Assembly: GCA_965208525.1 (NCBI GenBank)
Contig: OZ242340.1
Location: 4,278,001-4,342,000, forward strand
Direction: 5' to 3'
DNA: 64,000 nt
Source of the DNA: VXYL01 sp965208525
GTDB lineage: Bacteria; Pseudomonadota; Gammaproteobacteria; Pseudomonadales; Azotimanducaceae
In this document: in pieces, positions 1-10,498 of the stretch
How the letters are laid out: the number at the start of each line of letters is the position of its first letter
Numbering within the stretch: the first letter of the stretch is position 1
Made by a program: the position numbers and the translations under genes
Notes under the pieces: generated by a model
Told to the model about the DNA's origin: nothing
Databases searched by the model: none
What the model saw: the letters and a program-made list of their open reading frames with translations, nothing else

Positions 1-259
1 GGGCGCGAATGGCGCGCATCTCGCCGATGAGCACCATGTACTCCTCGTGCGAAAGACCGCCGCCGCCGTATTCGGCGGGCCAGGTGGGCGCGGTCCAGCC
101 CTTCTCCACCATCCGCTCCTTCCACAGGATGGTGTCGCGATCGGTGAGCGGGATCTTGGTGCTGCCGCTGTGGATGGGGCCGGGACCACGGGCGCCGGGC
201 GGACAGTTCTCTTCGAGCCACGCGCGCGTCTCGGCGCGGAATTCGTCGGTGGCGGACAA
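1..259 (-). CDS. acyl-CoA dehydrogenase, N-terminal part (runs off window)
   Basis: The minus strand reads through the left edge with an acyl-CoA dehydrogenase N-terminus. The first 86 codons include an acidic opening helix with RAWLEENCPPG and the segment TAPTWPAEYGGGGLSHEEY, which is the typical N-terminal alpha domain of this flavoenzyme family (alpha,beta-dehydrogenation of acyl-CoA thioesters using FAD). The start is taken as TTG at 259 because GGAG lies eight bases upstream; the nearby ATG is in another frame. It is divergent from the luciferase-like gene. The catalytic base and C-terminal domain lie outside the window, so the substrate cannot be judged. Confidence 0.8.
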   Translation of the reverse strand, partial: MSATDEFRAETRAWLEENCPPGARGPGPIHSGSTKIPLTDRDTILWKERMVEKGWTAPTWPAEYGGGGLSHEEYMVLIGEMRAIRA

Positions 260-414
260 AGGCGTTTCTCCATGAAGTCGCGGGCTAGGCGAAGACGCGA
301 GAGCATCATGCAAGCGGCAGCGAACTGCAAGCACACCGCCGCCTTTGTCTGCAGGCGGCGGCTGTGCGTAAATTGCCGGCGGCTGCTTAAGAAATGGGTG
401 CGGGGCAAGGCCTG

Positions 415-1452
415 ATGCGATTTGCCATCGAGATTGGCGGAGTCCGCGCCGGCGGCCTTGTGCTCATGGCGGACTGGGTGCGTCATGCGGAGCGGCTTGG
501 CGCGGCCGTGGCGTTTTCGGCTGAGGCTTGGTGGAGCGACGCGGCGACGCCGCTCGCGTATCTGGCGGACAAAACCGAGCGCATCCGGCTGGCGAGCGGC
601 ATCATGCAGGTCACGGCGCGGACGCCAGCCATGGCGGCCATGACGGCGCTGACATTGCACGACCTCTCCGGCGGACGATTCGTGCTTGGCCTGGGCGCCA
701 GTGGGCCGCAGGTGGTGGAAGGGCTGCACGGCGTGCGCTTTCGCGCTCCGTTGACGCGGCTCCGGGAGACCGTGGACATCTGCCGGATGATCTTCGCTGG
801 CGAGAAGGTGGATTACCAGGGTCAGGTTTTCCAGTTGCCGCTGCCGGACAGCGAAGGCAAGGCGCTCAGGATTGGCCACGAACCTGCCGAAGTGCCCATT
901 TACCTCGCGACCCTAGGCCCCAATGCGCTCCGCTTTACCGGTGCTGCCGCAGATGGTTGGCTCGGCACGTCGTTTTCGCCGGATCACCCCGAGGCGGATC
1001 TGCACTACATCCGCGAGGGTGCCGACCGGGTCGGTCGGTCGCTCGCGAACCTGGACTTGTGCGTCTCGGTGCGCGTGGAAATCGGCGATGACGTGGAGGC
1101 GATGATCGAGCGTCGCAAGCCCGGAGTCGCCTTCAACTTGGGAGGCATGGGTTCGGCCACCACGAACTTCTACAACGACGCCTACCGGCGGGCGGGGTAT
1201 GAAGAGGACGCCAGGGCCGTGCAGTCGCTGTGGCTCGCCGGCCGTCGCGAAGAGGCCGCTGCGCGCGTGCCGGACGCCATGGTGACGGCGTTTCAGGCGC
1301 TAGGAACAGCCGACATGGTGCGCGAAAGGCTGCGCCGTTATCGTGCCGCCGGCGTCACTACCCTGAAGCTTGGCTTGGACAGCGCCCCACTTGGCCCCGC
1401 CCGCTTCGAGCTTCTTGAACAGATTGCCGACTTGATGAAGGACATCGAATGA
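415..1452 (+). CDS. luciferase-like (LLM class) flavin-dependent oxidoreductase
   Basis: A 345-residue protein of the bacterial luciferase-like monooxygenase fold (TIM barrel using FMN or F420). It opens with MRFAIEIGGV, has the barrel segments RIRLASGIMQV and GGRFVLGLGASGPQVVEG, and a late LATLGPNALRFTG segment, the usual order in this family. These enzymes oxidise small organic substrates with reduced flavin or F420; the substrate is not predictable here. ATG at 415 is preferred over ATG at 394 because it gives the canonical beta-strand 1 at the N-terminus and has AAGG just upstream. Its last four bases overlap the following GST start (ATGA), so the two are translationally coupled. Confidence 0.85.
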   Translation: MRFAIEIGGVRAGGLVLMADWVRHAERLGAAVAFSAEAWWSDAATPLAYLADKTERIRLASGIMQVTARTPAMAAMTALTLHDLSGGRFVLGLGASGPQVVEGLHGVRFRAPLTRLRETVDICRMIFAGEKVDYQGQVFQLPLPDSEGKALRIGHEPAEVPIYLATLGPNALRFTGAAADGWLGTSFSPDHPEADLHYIREGADRVGRSLANLDLCVSVRVEIGDDVEAMIERRKPGVAFNLGGMGSATTNFYNDAYRRAGYEEDARAVQSLWLAGRREEAAARVPDAMVTAFQALGTADMVRERLRRYRAAGVTTLKLGLDSAPLGPARFELLEQIADLMKDIE

Positions 1453-2081
1453 AGCTGTACATGGTGCCGCTAGCACCCAACCCGACCAAGGTCATGCTCT
1501 ACATCGCCGAGCGCGCCGAGCTTGGCGTGGACATGGGCATCGACGAGATCGTTGTGAACACGGTCAAGGGACGCCATCGCGAACCCGCGCACTTGGCGAG
1601 AAACCCGTTCGGCACCGTGCCCGTCTTGGAGCTCGATGACGGCGGCTATCTCGTCGAGTCGTTGGCCATCATCGAGTATCTGGAGGACCGGTTCCCGGAC
1701 GGGCGGCTTTTGGACGGCGGCCCGGAACGCCGCGGCAGGGCCCGGGATGTCGAATGCATCGTTGACCTCAGGGTCGCTGGCCCGATGGGCCAGTACGGAC
1801 ATGCCAAGAACTCACCCCTCGGCCGTCCGCCGGACCCGCAAAAGGCCGCCCAGATGGAGGCGAGTCTGCAAACCCCGCTCGACTATCTGGAAAACCTCCT
1901 GGCCGATGGCCGGCCGCTGCTCTTGGGCGAGAGCGTCTCCATCGCCGACTGCACCTTGCAGGCGTCGCTGCAGTTCCTGCGCTTTGTGGAAGCGGATCTC
2001 TTCGGCGAACGCGAACGGCTGCGCGCGTGGGACGAGCACTATCGGCAACGACCCGCCGCCCAGAGCGTGCTGCGCTGGTAG
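1449..2081 (+). CDS. glutathione S-transferase family protein
   Basis: A 210-residue soluble GST. Residues 1-85 form the thioredoxin-like domain: MKLYMVPLAPNPTKV at the start, then NPFGTVPVLELDDG (cis-Pro of TVPVL) and the glutathione-binding ESLAIIEYLEDRFPDG. The rest is the all-helical C-terminal domain, with LLGESVSIADCTLQASLQF as the N-capping box region. The family conjugates glutathione to electrophiles or reduces or isomerises such compounds. The start codon overlaps the stop of the luciferase-like gene, suggesting joint action on a small molecule (inference). Confidence 0.85.
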   Translation: MKLYMVPLAPNPTKVMLYIAERAELGVDMGIDEIVVNTVKGRHREPAHLARNPFGTVPVLELDDGGYLVESLAIIEYLEDRFPDGRLLDGGPERRGRARDVECIVDLRVAGPMGQYGHAKNSPLGRPPDPQKAAQMEASLQTPLDYLENLLADGRPLLLGESVSIADCTLQASLQFLRFVEADLFGERERLRAWDEHYRQRPAAQSVLRW

Positions 2082-2436
2082 GGGCAGGCTAGCGCCTAGA
2101 ACATACGCGGCGCCTCGGAGGGAGGGCGGGACGCCCTCCCTCCAGAAGACGGCGACGCTAGAGGCCAACGCTTCCGTTCGCTTATTTGCCGTGGAACGCA
2201 ATTCGTAGGGGTACGGGCTTGTCCCGTCCCGTGCCGGCGCGCCCTGACGGGCGCGTTGGCAGTTTGCTGCGCAACTGCTTGCGTCCGGTGCGTTCAACAC
2301 GGGCGGGGTCGGCAGGTTGGCCGAGCGGCCAGATGCAGGCGTGGGCTGCTGCCCGCGGCTTGCCATGCAGGTGTAGGATTCTTCGCTTCGCGCGGAAGGT
2401 TGGGCGCCGCGCACAGCCAAAAGGAGATGCCACGAA
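2082..2436. repeat. intergenic stretch with two palindromic repeats
   Basis: No gene is seen in these 355 bases. Bases 2118-2143 form a palindrome of the type GGAGGG...CCCTCC that recurs elsewhere in the window (for example near 11010 and 16695). Bases 2237-2282 hold the GCGCGCCCTGACGGGCGCG palindrome followed by a GGCAGTTTGCTGCGCAACTG inverted repeat; related copies lie near 15190, 16770, 41150 and 48660. A ribosome binding site AAGGAG precedes the acyl-CoA ligase. Confidence 0.7.
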
Positions 2437-4011
2437 ATGCAGGTTCCCCTTCTTGTCGATGACTTTCTGCGGCGATCGGTTCTGCTCTACCCAAACAAGA
2501 CCGCGGTCGTGGACGGCGAGTTGCGCTTCAGCTATGCCGAATTGCAGGCACGGGTGAATCGACTCTCACATGCCTTGCTGTCGCTCGGCGTGGCGCAAGG
2601 CGATCGGGTCTGCATCTTGAGCCCCAACTCGCATTTCTTCTTGGAAAGCTTCTACGCCACGAGTCAGATCGGTGCGGTGCTCGTGCCGCTGAACTATCGC
2701 TTGGTGGCGGCGGACCACGAGTACATCCTCAATCACGCCGGCGTGACCGTGGTGCTGGTGGACCACGAGTACACCGACGTAGTGGATGGCATCCGTGGGG
2801 GCCTCACGAGCGTGCGCGACTTCGTCGTCGCCCAAGACACCGGCGCCGCACCGGAAGGCTGGCAGGACTGGGAAGCACTCATCGCCGGCGAGCCGGACAC
2901 GGCTCCGGCAGCCATCGAGCGGGACGAGAACGACCTCGTGTCCATCAACTACACGTCCGGCACCACCGCCCGCCCCAAGGGCGTGATGATGACCCACCGC
3001 AACTGCTACGTGAACGCCTACAGCCTGATCGCCCACCTGCGCGTCGCCCACGACGATGTTGAACTCTGGACGCTGCCGATGTTCCACTGCAACGGCTGGG
3101 GCGGCGTGTACGCCATCACCGGCATGGGCGGCACCCATGTCGTCCTGCGCGCGGTGGACGGCGCTGAGATCTTCCGCCTCATCGAGCGGGAAAAGGTCAC
3201 CTTCGCCTGCATGGCGCCCACCGTATTGCGCACGATTCTCGATTACCCCGACAAGCACCGACACAACATCACCACCCGGCCTCGCTTCACCGTCGCCGGC
3301 GCCCCGCCGCCGGCCGCCTTCATCGAGCGGCTGGAGGCCGAACTCGGCTGGGAATTCCTGCAGATCTACGGCCTCACCGAAACGGCGCCGCTGCTCACGG
3401 TCTCGCATCCCGACCACCACACCGAAGTCGAGGACTACCAGCGCCGCTCCCGCGCCGGCGTGCCCGGCATTGGCGTGGACCTCAAGGTTCTGGACGACGA
3501 CGGCAACCCGGTGCCGCAGGATGGCGAGACCGTCGGCGAGGTCTGTGCCCGCTCCAACGTCGTGTTCAAGGGCTATTGGGAGCAGCCGGAGGAGACCGCC
3601 AAGGCGATTCGGGACGGCTATTTCCATACCGGCGACCTCGCCGTATGGGATGAGTTCAACAACATCCACATCGTCGACCGCAAAAAGGACGTCATCATTT
3701 CCGGCGGCGAGAACATCAGCTCCCCCGACATCGAGGACGTGCTCTACAAACACCCAGCCGTGCTCGAATGCGCCGTCATCGGCGTGCCGCACGAGCGCTG
3801 GGGCGAGACCCCGAAGGCGCTGGTGGTGCAGCGCGACGGTGCCGCCGCCACCGAAGCCGAACTCATTGCGTTCTGCCGCGACAACATGGCGCACTTCAAG
3901 TGCCCCACATCGGTGGAATTCCGCCCCGAGCTGCCCCGCACGGCCACCGGCAAGCTGCAAAAGTTCAAGCTCCGCGAGCCGTATTGGCAAGGAGACCGCC
4001 GCGTCGGCTAG
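2437..4011 (+). CDS. fatty-acid/acyl-CoA ligase (AMP-binding family)
   Basis: A 524-residue adenylate-forming ligase that activates a carboxylic acid with ATP and joins it to CoA. The P-loop YTSGTTARPKGVMMTHRN lies near residue 170, the adenine motif YGLTETAPLL near 310, the TGDLAVWD motif near 400, the hinge DRKKDVIISGGENIS near 415, and the catalytic C-terminal lysine in TATGKLQKFKLRE near 510. Length and motif order match medium/long-chain acyl-CoA synthetases of the class I superfamily. The start ATG follows AAGGAG. The substrate could also be an aromatic acid; chain specificity is not visible. Confidence 0.9.
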   Translation: MQVPLLVDDFLRRSVLLYPNKTAVVDGELRFSYAELQARVNRLSHALLSLGVAQGDRVCILSPNSHFFLESFYATSQIGAVLVPLNYRLVAADHEYILNHAGVTVVLVDHEYTDVVDGIRGGLTSVRDFVVAQDTGAAPEGWQDWEALIAGEPDTAPAAIERDENDLVSINYTSGTTARPKGVMMTHRNCYVNAYSLIAHLRVAHDDVELWTLPMFHCNGWGGVYAITGMGGTHVVLRAVDGAEIFRLIEREKVTFACMAPTVLRTILDYPDKHRHNITTRPRFTVAGAPPPAAFIERLEAELGWEFLQIYGLTETAPLLTVSHPDHHTEVEDYQRRSRAGVPGIGVDLKVLDDDGNPVPQDGETVGEVCARSNVVFKGYWEQPEETAKAIRDGYFHTGDLAVWDEFNNIHIVDRKKDVIISGGENISSPDIEDVLYKHPAVLECAVIGVPHERWGETPKALVVQRDGAAATEAELIAFCRDNMAHFKCPTSVEFRPELPRTATGKLQKFKLREPYWQGDRRVG

Positions 4012-4034
4012 CGCGTGAACAGGGCCACCGCGAT

Positions 4035-4058
4035 AAGGGCGACGCATGCGTCGCCCTT
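4035..4058 (+). terminator. GCATGC-centred palindrome, possible terminator
   Basis: A perfect 24-base palindrome centred on GCATGC, followed by TTTGTT, lies 23 bases after the ligase stop. As RNA it would fold into a strong hairpin with a short U-rich tail, so it could end the ligase transcript. The same core palindrome occurs twice near 23534 and 23588, so it is also a dispersed repeat. Confidence 0.5.
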
Positions 4059-4187
4059 TGTTCGGCTCCGCCGCCGTCAAAGCCAACGCCTATCCAACCG
4101 TCCCCTGCTACAATCCCATTCCGCCTAGGCGATGGCGGGCGGCCAGTCGTGGCCGTGGGGCCGCAACCGGCAAAACCGAGCCCATCC

Positions 4188-5665
<1,478 letters not shown>

Positions 5666-5666
<1 letters not shown>

Positions 5667-6418
5667 TGCCGCTGCTCGACATCGAAGACCTCCACGTGCA
5701 GGTGGAGGATCAAGTGATTCTCGGCGGCGTGCATCTGACCGTGGCGCCGGGCGAGGTTCATGCCGTGATGGGGCCGAACGGCTCCGGCAAGAGCACACTG
5801 GCGAACGTGGTGGCGGGCCGGCCAGGCTACGAGGTGCTGCGCGGCACGGTGCGGCTCGGCGGCGAGGACATCACCCATGCGAGCCCCGAAGAGCGCGCGT
5901 TGCTCGGGCTCTTCCTGGCCTTTCAGTACCCCATCGAGATTCCCGGCGTCAGCAACATGGAGTTCCTCAAGGCCGCCATCGACAGCCACGCCCTAGCGCG
6001 CGGCGAGGGCGCGCCTTCCGCCGCCGCCTTCATCCGCCGCGCTCGGGCGACCGCCGAGCGCTTGGGGCTGGACGCCGGCTTTCTCAAGCGCGGCGTCAAC
6101 GAGGGCTTCTCCGGCGGCGAGAAGAAGCGCAACGAAATCCTGCAGATGCTGCTGCTCGAACCACGCATCGCCATTCTCGACGAGACCGACTCCGGGCTCG
6201 ACGTCGATGCCATGCAGGTGGTGGCAGCCGGAGTCAACGACTTCCGCGACACCGGCAACGCCGTGATCCTCGTCACGCATTACCAGCGCCTGTTGGACTA
6301 CATCGTCCCGGACCACGTCCATGTGCTGGCCGGCGGCACCATCATCCGCTCCGGCGACCGTTCCTTGGCGCAGACGCTCGATCGCGACGGCTATGGCTGG
6401 ATCGAGGATGCCTGCTAG
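5666..6418 (+). CDS. sufC: Fe-S assembly ATPase SufC
   Basis: A 250-residue ABC-type ATPase that powers the SufBCD scaffold. Walker A GPNGSGKST is at about residue 36, the Q-loop in FLAFQYPIEIPGV, the signature FSGGEKKRNEI near 148, Walker B IAILDETDSGLDVDA, and the switch His in ILVTHYQRLLDYI. The extended signature with Lys/Arg and the QYP segment are typical of SufC, not of membrane transporters. It overlaps sufB by one base and sufD by 11 bases. Confidence 0.97.
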
Positions 6419-7610
6419 CCCGCAAGCGGCCGAGGCACTGTACGCGAGGCTGCTTGGCAAGGGCGCGGTTTCCTATGCCCGGGCAATTGACCGCGATGCC
6501 GCGCGCGCTCGCATCGCCGCCGATGGCTTGCCGGTGCCTCGTGCGGAAGCGTGGAAATACACCAACGTGGCGAAGTGGTATCAAGCGGCGCTGGCACCGG
6601 CAGAGGCTCCAAGCGTCGGCGAGACTTGCGTCCCGGATGGCGTGGAACTGCATCGATTCGACGACCCCGCCGCCGCGCCGCTCCTGACGAAGCACCTCGG
6701 CACCGCCATCGACCTCGCTCGGCATCCGCTCGCCGCCGTCAATCGCATCCTGCTCGGCAGCGGCGTGGTGGTGCGAGTGCCGGCAGGATGCCGAATCGAC
6801 GAGCCGGTGAACGTGGACGACATCGGCGCGGCCTACGAGCACATCCTCCTCATCGTCGAACCCGGCGCGGAACTAGCGCTCGTGGAGACGCCGATCAGCG
6901 CCACGCATCGCGTCGTCGAATGCATCGTCGCCGAAGGGGCAAGGCTCAGGCACCGTCGTGTCCAGCCGCAGGGACAAGCCCCCCAATGCGGCCTGATCGC
7001 GGCCAGGGTCGAGCAGGAAGCTCAGTACTCGCTGTGGCTGGTCGCCCGTGGCACCGAACTTCGCCGCAACGACATCCACATTGCGCTCACGGGTCGCGGC
7101 GCCGAGGCGCACCTCCACGGCGCCTGGCGTTTGGGCGAGCGCGAACATCTCGACAATCAGGTGACGGTGGACCACCTCGCCCCCGACTGCTTGAGCCGCC
7201 AGACCTTCCGCGGCGTCGTCGGTGGGCGCGCCCGCGCCGTGCTGAACGGGCGCATCCACATTGCCGCCGGGGCGCAGGCGAGCGATGCCTCCCTCACCAC
7301 GAAGAGCCTGCTCGAGAGCACCGAAGCCGAGGTCTATGCCAAGCCGGAACTGGAGATCTACGCCAACGACGTGCGCTGCTCCCACGGCGCCACGGTGGGC
7401 GCGTTGGACGAGGCCATGCTGTTCTACTGCGAGTCGCGCGGCATCGACCGCGACGCTGCCCGCGGCCTGCTGCTGCGCGGCTTCCTGCGCGAGGCCATCG
7501 TTGGCGAAGAGGCGATGAGCGTGCTGGCGGCAGATTTTTCCGGCGCGGGCCAGTCTCTCGGAGCCGCCCCCGCAGAGGACGTGGCGCGCGCTGGTGGCGA
7601 AGCGCAATGA
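6408..7610 (+). CDS. sufD: Fe-S cluster assembly protein SufD
   Basis: A 400-residue SufD, partner of SufB in the SufBC2D scaffold. The C-terminal beta-helix carries LESTEAEVYAKPELEIYAND, then VRCSHGATVGALDEAMLFY with the conserved Cys and His of the SufB/SufD interface, and SRGIDRDAARGLLLRGFL. The start is ATG 6408 (MPASPQAAEALYARL), inside the last codons of sufC; a preceding in-frame stretch is a shadow of sufC. Its stop overlaps the sufS start (ATGA), so translation of the whole block is coupled. Confidence 0.95.
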   Translation: MPASPQAAEALYARLLGKGAVSYARAIDRDAARARIAADGLPVPRAEAWKYTNVAKWYQAALAPAEAPSVGETCVPDGVELHRFDDPAAAPLLTKHLGTAIDLARHPLAAVNRILLGSGVVVRVPAGCRIDEPVNVDDIGAAYEHILLIVEPGAELALVETPISATHRVVECIVAEGARLRHRRVQPQGQAPQCGLIAARVEQEAQYSLWLVARGTELRRNDIHIALTGRGAEAHLHGAWRLGEREHLDNQVTVDHLAPDCLSRQTFRGVVGGRARAVLNGRIHIAAGAQASDASLTTKSLLESTEAEVYAKPELEIYANDVRCSHGATVGALDEAMLFYCESRGIDRDAARGLLLRGFLREAIVGEEAMSVLAADFSGAGQSLGAAPAEDVARAGGEAQ

Positions 7611-8818
7611 CGCAGCCCCCCGACATCGCCGCCTTGCGGCACGACTTCCCACTCATCGCCAATCGGGCGGATCTCGTCTATCTCGACAGTGCCGCCACCA
7701 CGCAAAAGCCCCAGGCCGTGCTCGACGCCATCGCCGAGCACTACCTACGCGCCAATGCCAACGTCCATCGCGCCGCCCATGCCTTGAGCGGCGTCGCCAC
7801 CGAGGCATTCGAGGCCGCCCGCAGCGCCGTGGCGCGGCGCATTCGCGCCCAGTCCCCAAACGAGATCGTGTGGACCAAGGGCACCACCGAGGCGATCAAT
7901 CTGGTGGCTGGGTCCTATGCGCCCACGGTGCTTGGCGCGGGCGACAACGTGGTCATCACCCGCATGGAGCACCACTCCAACATCGTCCCGTGGCAGGTGG
8001 CCTGCGAGCGCACAGGCGCGGAACTGAAAGCCGTGGACGTGTCCATGCACGGCATCGATCAGGACGACCTTGCCGCCAAGGTGGACGAGCGCACCCGCAT
8101 CGTCGCCGTGGCGCACGTCTCCAACGTCCTCGGCGTCGTCAACGACGTCCCGGCCATCGCCCGGCTTGCCCGCAAGGTCGGCGCCGCCGTGGTGGTGGAC
8201 GGTGCCCAGGCCATGGCGCATCTCGACGTGGACGTGGCCGCACTCGGCTGCGACTTCTATGCCTTTTCGGCACACAAGATGTATGGGCCCACCGGCATCG
8301 GGGCGCTGTGGGGGCGCGAGCGCCTGCTCGAGCGGATGCCGCCCTGGCAGACCGGCGGCGAGATGATCGAGGAGGTGCGCATCGAACGCACCAGCTACGC
8401 CGGCCTGCCGTTCCGTTTCGAGGCTGGCACGCCCAACATCGCTGGCGCCGTCGGCATCGCCGCGGCGGTGGACTATCTTGACGGCCTCGACGGCGCCGAG
8501 GTGCAAGCGTACGAGGCGGAACTCGTGCAGTTGGCGGAGTCGGGATTGCGCCAGGTGGAGGGCCTCGAGATCATCGGCCCGGACGCCGCCAAAGGTCCCG
8601 TGGTGTCCTTTGTGATCGAGGACACGCATCCGCAGGACATCGGCACACTGCTCGACCAGCAGGGCATCGCCGTGCGCACCGGCCACCATTGCGCCATGCC
8701 GCTCATGGAAGCGTTGGGCCTCCCAGGCACGGTGCGCGCCTCCTTCGCTCTGTATAATTCGGCGAGCGACGTGGAACGATTCGTGCTGGCGGTGCGCAAG
8801 GCAAGGGAGTTCCTCTGA
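7607..8818 (+). CDS. sufS: cysteine desulfurase SufS
   Basis: A 403-residue PLP-dependent group II cysteine desulfurase giving persulfide sulfur for SufBCD. It begins MTQPPDIAALRHDFPL and has YLDSAATTQKPQAVLDA, the PLP lysine in YAFSAHKMYGPTG (residue about 224) and the persulfide cysteine in RTGHHCAMPLMEALG (about 362). The RTGHHC loop is that of SufS/CsdA and not of IscS. It can also act as a selenocysteine lyase in this family, worth noting as the window has selenoproteins. A SufE sulfur acceptor is encoded downstream. Confidence 0.96.
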   Translation: MTQPPDIAALRHDFPLIANRADLVYLDSAATTQKPQAVLDAIAEHYLRANANVHRAAHALSGVATEAFEAARSAVARRIRAQSPNEIVWTKGTTEAINLVAGSYAPTVLGAGDNVVITRMEHHSNIVPWQVACERTGAELKAVDVSMHGIDQDDLAAKVDERTRIVAVAHVSNVLGVVNDVPAIARLARKVGAAVVVDGAQAMAHLDVDVAALGCDFYAFSAHKMYGPTGIGALWGRERLLERMPPWQTGGEMIEEVRIERTSYAGLPFRFEAGTPNIAGAVGIAAAVDYLDGLDGAEVQAYEAELVQLAESGLRQVEGLEIIGPDAAKGPVVSFVIEDTHPQDIGTLLDQQGIAVRTGHHCAMPLMEALGLPGTVRASFALYNSASDVERFVLAVRKAREFL

Positions 8819-8892
8819 TCCCGACCTCAAGCGCGCCCGCATCGACGCTACCGCGTGCCGCTTGCGGCAAGGCTCTTCAGGAGGCTCCAAAT

Positions 8893-9249
8893 ATGGGTGC
8901 CGACGTTTACGATCCGGAAACCATCTCCATCACGCCGGCGGCCGAGGCACACGTGCGGCGGCAGCTTCTGCGCCACGGTGCCGACGCCTTGATCCTCGGC
9001 ATCAGCGAGAGCGGCTGCAATGGCTACATGTACGAGCTCGAATGGCTCGGCGAGAGCGTTGACGACGCAGCCGGACTCAAGCGCTTCGACTTCGGCGGCG
9101 TGACGATTTGCGTCGCCGACGAACATTGGGCGCTGGTGCGGGGCACCGAGATCGACTACGTCACCGAGGGGCTCAACTCGGCGCTCCGATTCAACAATCC
9201 CAATGCCGTGAGCGAATGCGGCTGCGGCGAGAGCTTCGCCATCAAATGA
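8893..9249 (+). CDS. sufA: A-type Fe-S carrier protein (SufA/IscA family)
   Basis: A 118-residue HesB/IscA-type carrier that passes assembled Fe-S clusters to apoproteins. The three cluster ligands are visible: Cys in SESGCNGYMYELEW near residue 42 and the pair in ECGCGESFAIK at the C-terminus. It is encoded in the suf cluster 74 bases after sufS, preceded by a GGAGG site, so SufA is the natural name; the ErpA and IscA paralogues differ only subtly in sequence. Confidence 0.9.
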   Translation: MGADVYDPETISITPAAEAHVRRQLLRHGADALILGISESGCNGYMYELEWLGESVDDAAGLKRFDFGGVTICVADEHWALVRGTEIDYVTEGLNSALRFNNPNAVSECGCGESFAIK

Positions 9250-9259
9250 GGGTGCGTTG

Positions 9260-9436
9260 TAGTGTCGTGTCACGCGTCTTTGGCGCATCAGCGAGCGCCC
9301 TTCGGGAGCGCCTGCAGCGCGCCCGCGCGTCGTTGCAGCCCTTGGCGATGCGGCGAGGCATTCCCTGCGGGACTGCGCCTCGCGCCGACGCGCTGCAGGC
9401 GCTCTGATGCGTCAAAAGACGCGTGACACGACACTA
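9260..9436. mobile_element. 177-bp foldback (MITE-like) element between sufA and sufT
   Basis: Bases 9260-9291 and 9404-9436 are near-perfect inverted repeats (TAGTGTCGTGTCACGCGTCT... against its complement, with one indel and one substitution). A second inner pair GAGCGCCTGCAGCGCG / CGCGCTGCAGGCGCTC extends the stem, and the left arm carries an extra small hairpin around CCCTTCGGG. The ends read TA...TA, compatible with a TA target duplication as in IS630/mariner derivatives, although TA is also part of the terminal repeat. The element has no credible gene and ends 13 bases before the sufT start, so its transcript would form a long hairpin inside the suf operon. Confidence 0.75.
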
Positions 9437-9448
9437 GCGCCCACTGCG

Positions 9449-10024
9449 ATGTCCAACGAATCGGTGACGACAGACGGCTTGCCCTTCGACGGCCTCCACA
9501 TGGAGCGGCGCGTGGTGCCTCTCACCCGCACCACGGAGGCGCGGCTGGTGCCTACCGGCACGCCGGTGACGATTCCCGGCGGCGCCTTCGTCACGCTCAC
9601 GCAATCCCTTGGCACGGCCTACACGGTGGTCTGGGGCGGCAACATGGCGCGAATCGACGGCGAGAACGCCGACGCGCTCGGCTTCGAGCCGGTGATGCCG
9701 GCATGGACGGCGCCAGCCGACGGCAGCGTCAGCGAGGCCCAGGTTCGGGAGGCGCTGGCCACCGTCCACGATCCGGAAATCCCCGTCAACATCGTTGATC
9801 TCGGGCTCGTCTATCGCTGCGACGTGGACGGCGGCAGGGTCGAGATCGACATGACCCTCACCGCCCCAGGCTGCGGCATGGGGCCTGTGCTCGTGCAGGA
9901 TGTGGAACGGATGGTTGGGAGGGTGCCGTTCGTCACCGAAGTAACCGTGAATCTCGTCTTCGACCCGCCTTGGAGTCGGGACATGATGACCGAGGAGGCT
10001 CAGCTCGAACTGGGCCTCTTCTAG
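9449..10024 (+). CDS. sufT: SUF system protein SufT (MIP18/DUF59 family)
   Basis: A 191-residue SufT, an auxiliary Fe-S maturation factor. The N-terminal half has the family-specific MERRVVPLTRTTEARLVPTG and AFVTLTQSLGTAYTVV segments; the C-terminal half is the DUF59/MIP18 domain with VHDPEIPVNIVDLGLVY and LTAPGCGMGPVLVQD (conserved Cys). Start chosen at ATG 9449 (MSNESVTTDG); an upstream in-frame start would lie inside the inverted-repeat element. The sufE GTG follows the stop by three bases. Confidence 0.92.
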   Translation: MSNESVTTDGLPFDGLHMERRVVPLTRTTEARLVPTGTPVTIPGGAFVTLTQSLGTAYTVVWGGNMARIDGENADALGFEPVMPAWTAPADGSVSEAQVREALATVHDPEIPVNIVDLGLVYRCDVDGGRVEIDMTLTAPGCGMGPVLVQDVERMVGRVPFVTEVTVNLVFDPPWSRDMMTEEAQLELGLF

Positions 10025-10027
10025 CCC

Positions 10028-10498
10028 GTGCCAGCCACCGCCCTCGACGACATCCGCATGGCGTTTGAACTCTTCGACGCCTGGGAGGACACCTACCGCT
10101 TCGTCATTGACCTCGGTCAGGAGGTGCCCGAGATGCCGCCCGGGCAGCGAATCCCGGCAGCGCTGGTGCGTGGCTGCCAGAGTCAGGTGTGGCTGCACGC
10201 TCACCGCGATGCCGGCTCCGGCAACCTCCGCTTCGACATCGACAGCGATGCCCACATCGTGCGTGGCCTGATCGCCATCCTCCTTTCCGTCTACGACGAC
10301 CACTCGCCAGCCGAGATCGTCGCCTTCGACATCGAGGGGCTGTTCGACGAACTGGGCCTTCTCAGCCACCTGAGCCCCACCAGGGGCAATGGCCTCAGGG
10401 TAATCGTGCAGCGCATCCGCGCCGTTGCCCGAGCCTCGGGCGTGGGCGCGACGACGCAAGAAAGCGACACGAACCAAGAAAGCACGGAATCGACCTAG
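10028..10498 (+). CDS. sufE: sulfur acceptor SufE
   Basis: A 156-residue SufE, which takes persulfide sulfur from SufS Cys and passes it to SufB. The acceptor cysteine is in ALVRGCQSQVWLHA (residue about 50), preceded by RFVIDLGQEVPEMP, and the second half has the LSPTRGNGL motif typical of the family. It starts with GTG at 10028. The last 15 residues (TTQESDTNQESTEST) are low-complexity and probably disordered. It closes the suf operon. Confidence 0.94.
   Translation: MPATALDDIRMAFELFDAWEDTYRFVIDLGQEVPEMPPGQRIPAALVRGCQSQVWLHAHRDAGSGNLRFDIDSDAHIVRGLIAILLSVYDDHSPAEIVAFDIEGLFDELGLLSHLSPTRGNGLRVIVQRIRAVARASGVGATTQESDTNQESTEST

Noticed and set aside
2566..4086. Long open frame (506 codons) antisense to the acyl-CoA ligase
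   Set aside because: Mirror of a clear GC-rich gene; no domains and no ribosome site.
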